Source of the DNA: Bacteroidales bacterium UBA6828 | Lineage (GTDB): Bacteria; Bacteroidota; Bacteroidia; Bacteroidales; Paludibacteraceae | Length of the DNA: 13,456 bases | Assembly: GCA_002452095.1 (NCBI GenBank) | Contig: DKEG01000064.1 | Coordinates: 51,285-64,740, forward strand | Direction: 5' to 3' | Part shown: positions 13,201 to 13,456 of the stretch, one piece after another | Layout of the letters: each line of letters opens with the position of its first letter | How positions within the stretch are numbered: position 1 is the first letter of the stretch | Program-made: the position numbers and the translations under genes | Notes under the pieces: model-generated | Told to the model about the DNA's origin: nothing | Databases searched by the model: none | The model's input: the letters and a program-made list of their open reading frames with translations, nothing else

Positions 13201-13295
13201 TTTGTAAATTTTTTGTAGTTTACAAATTGCTGATTATTAGGAATTTACAAATAAATTACAGAAATTATACAAAAATTATTTGTAAAAATTTTGTA
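13201..13295. promoter_or_regulatory. Cluster of seven TTTGTA/TACAAA operator half-sites
   Basis: TTTGTA occurs at 13201, 13212, 13279 and 13290; TACAAA at 13221, 13246 and 13268. TTTGTA-gtt-TACAAA (13212-13226) is a perfect dyad. Start-to-start spacing is 11 bp for 13201/13212, 13268/13279 and 13279/13290, and 22 bp for 13246/13268, about one or two helical turns. The cluster sits between xre2 and the divergent promoter and the last half-site contains its -33 box. xre2 is the obvious candidate binder. Confidence 0.65.
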
Positions 13296-13321
13296 TATCC
13301 CAAATAAAATCCGTAATTTTG
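13290..13321 (+). promoter_or_regulatory. Bacteroidota-type divergent promoter
   Basis: TTTG (13290-13293), a 20-nt spacer and TAATTTTG (13314-13321) match the consensus. The -33 box is part of an operator half-site. It drives rightward transcription away from xre2, into the rest of the element. Confidence 0.7.
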
Positions 13322-13344
13322 CGTCGTCAAACAGAAAAACAAGA

Positions 13345-13373
13345 GCCAAAACAAAGGCTTTGGCAAAGTTTTT
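13345..13373 (+). other. Leader stem-loop in the divergent transcript
   Basis: GCCAAA (13345-13350) pairs with TTTGGC (13359-13364) around an 8-nt loop, followed by AAAG and a T-run (13369-13373). It could be a weak attenuator in the roughly 100-nt leader, or chance in AT-rich DNA. Confidence 0.3.
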
Positions 13374-13427
13374 CAGCGGCAAAATTACGAAAAAATAATT
13401 AAACTAACAAATAAAAAAACAATCACA

Positions 13428-13456
13428 ATGAAAACCGTAGATTCAACAAGCAAGTG
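13428..13456 (+). CDS. Start of an unidentified gene (partial)
   Basis: ATG 13428 opens a frame to the window edge (MKTVDSTSK). It follows an A-rich stretch typical of Bacteroidota translation starts and lies about 100 nt downstream of the divergent promoter. Too little is visible to name it. By position it would be the first gene of the repressible rightward operon of the element. Confidence 0.45.

Larger units (their letters stand above)
10129..13456. mobile_element. Left end of an integrative element or prophage (partial)
   Basis: A tyrosine recombinase sits next to the last chromosomal gene. Behind it are two XRE regulators, a RhuM-family protein and a divergent regulated promoter. The gene direction flips at about 10,140 from plus to minus. 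The left boundary lies somewhere in 9978-10144; no second attachment site is within the window, so the exact junction is unproven. In 9978-10144 I see two direct copies of TTTGCAA (10050-10056, 10096-10102), an imperfect inverted pair around GTTGCnACT, and the palindrome at 10129-10143. tRNA-Leu at 198 is intact and too far away to be the target. Confidence 0.7.

Overview
The window looks like a chromosomal segment of a member of the order Bacteroidales (phylum Bacteroidota), with an integrative element entering from the right. Three things point to this. (1) The lipid A gene order is HD-domain protein, lpxD, lpxC, lpxA. (2) Protein families are typical of the group: a DUF5715-like lipoprotein, a Bacteroides-type tyrosine recombinase and XRE regulators carrying the 'MWLLTGKG' tail. 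(3) Four plus-strand promoters fit the Bacteroidota sigma-ABfr pattern (TTTG or ATTG, a spacer of exactly 20 nt, then TAnnTTTG), and genes lack clear Shine-Dalgarno sites. The genus cannot be named from the sequence.

Layout. 1-330: probable terminator of an upstream gene, then a promoter, tRNA-Leu(UAA) and its strong terminator. 330-639: no convincing gene; a coding-like stretch at 330-550 may be a gene remnant. 640-7696: one long plus-strand transcription unit running from the promoter at 640 to the terminator at 7657, encoding an outer-membrane beta-barrel protein, an HD phosphohydrolase (overlapping start/stop), LpxD, LpxC, LpxA and glutaminyl-tRNA synthetase. LpxD, LpxC and LpxA act in the early steps of lipid A synthesis. 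Unusually for this phylum, LpxC has no fused FabZ domain and no fabZ is present nearby. 7697-9977: an inverted repeat abutting a promoter, then cysS and a small lipoprotein gene of the DUF5715 type.

10129 to the right edge: left end of an integrative element or prophage. Four genes lie on the minus strand in the order xre2 (134 aa), rhuM (348 aa), xre1 (84 aa), integrase (426 aa). xre1 and int overlap by 8 nt. A palindrome covers the predicted xre1 promoter. Upstream of xre2 is a cluster of seven TTTGTA/TACAAA half-sites; one forms the -33 box of a divergent plus-strand promoter leading to a gene that starts at 13428 and leaves the window. This resembles a lysogeny-type switch in which a RhuM protein sits between two XRE regulators.

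A striking non-coding feature is a family of 7-bp AT-rich arrays (consensus ATTNNNN). Arrays of the ATTCATA or ATTACAA type end at or within a few bases of the start codons of lpxD, lpxC, lpxA and glnS, while ATTAACA x3 arrays follow the HD gene and glnS. GC-rich hairpins lie inside two of these intergenic regions.
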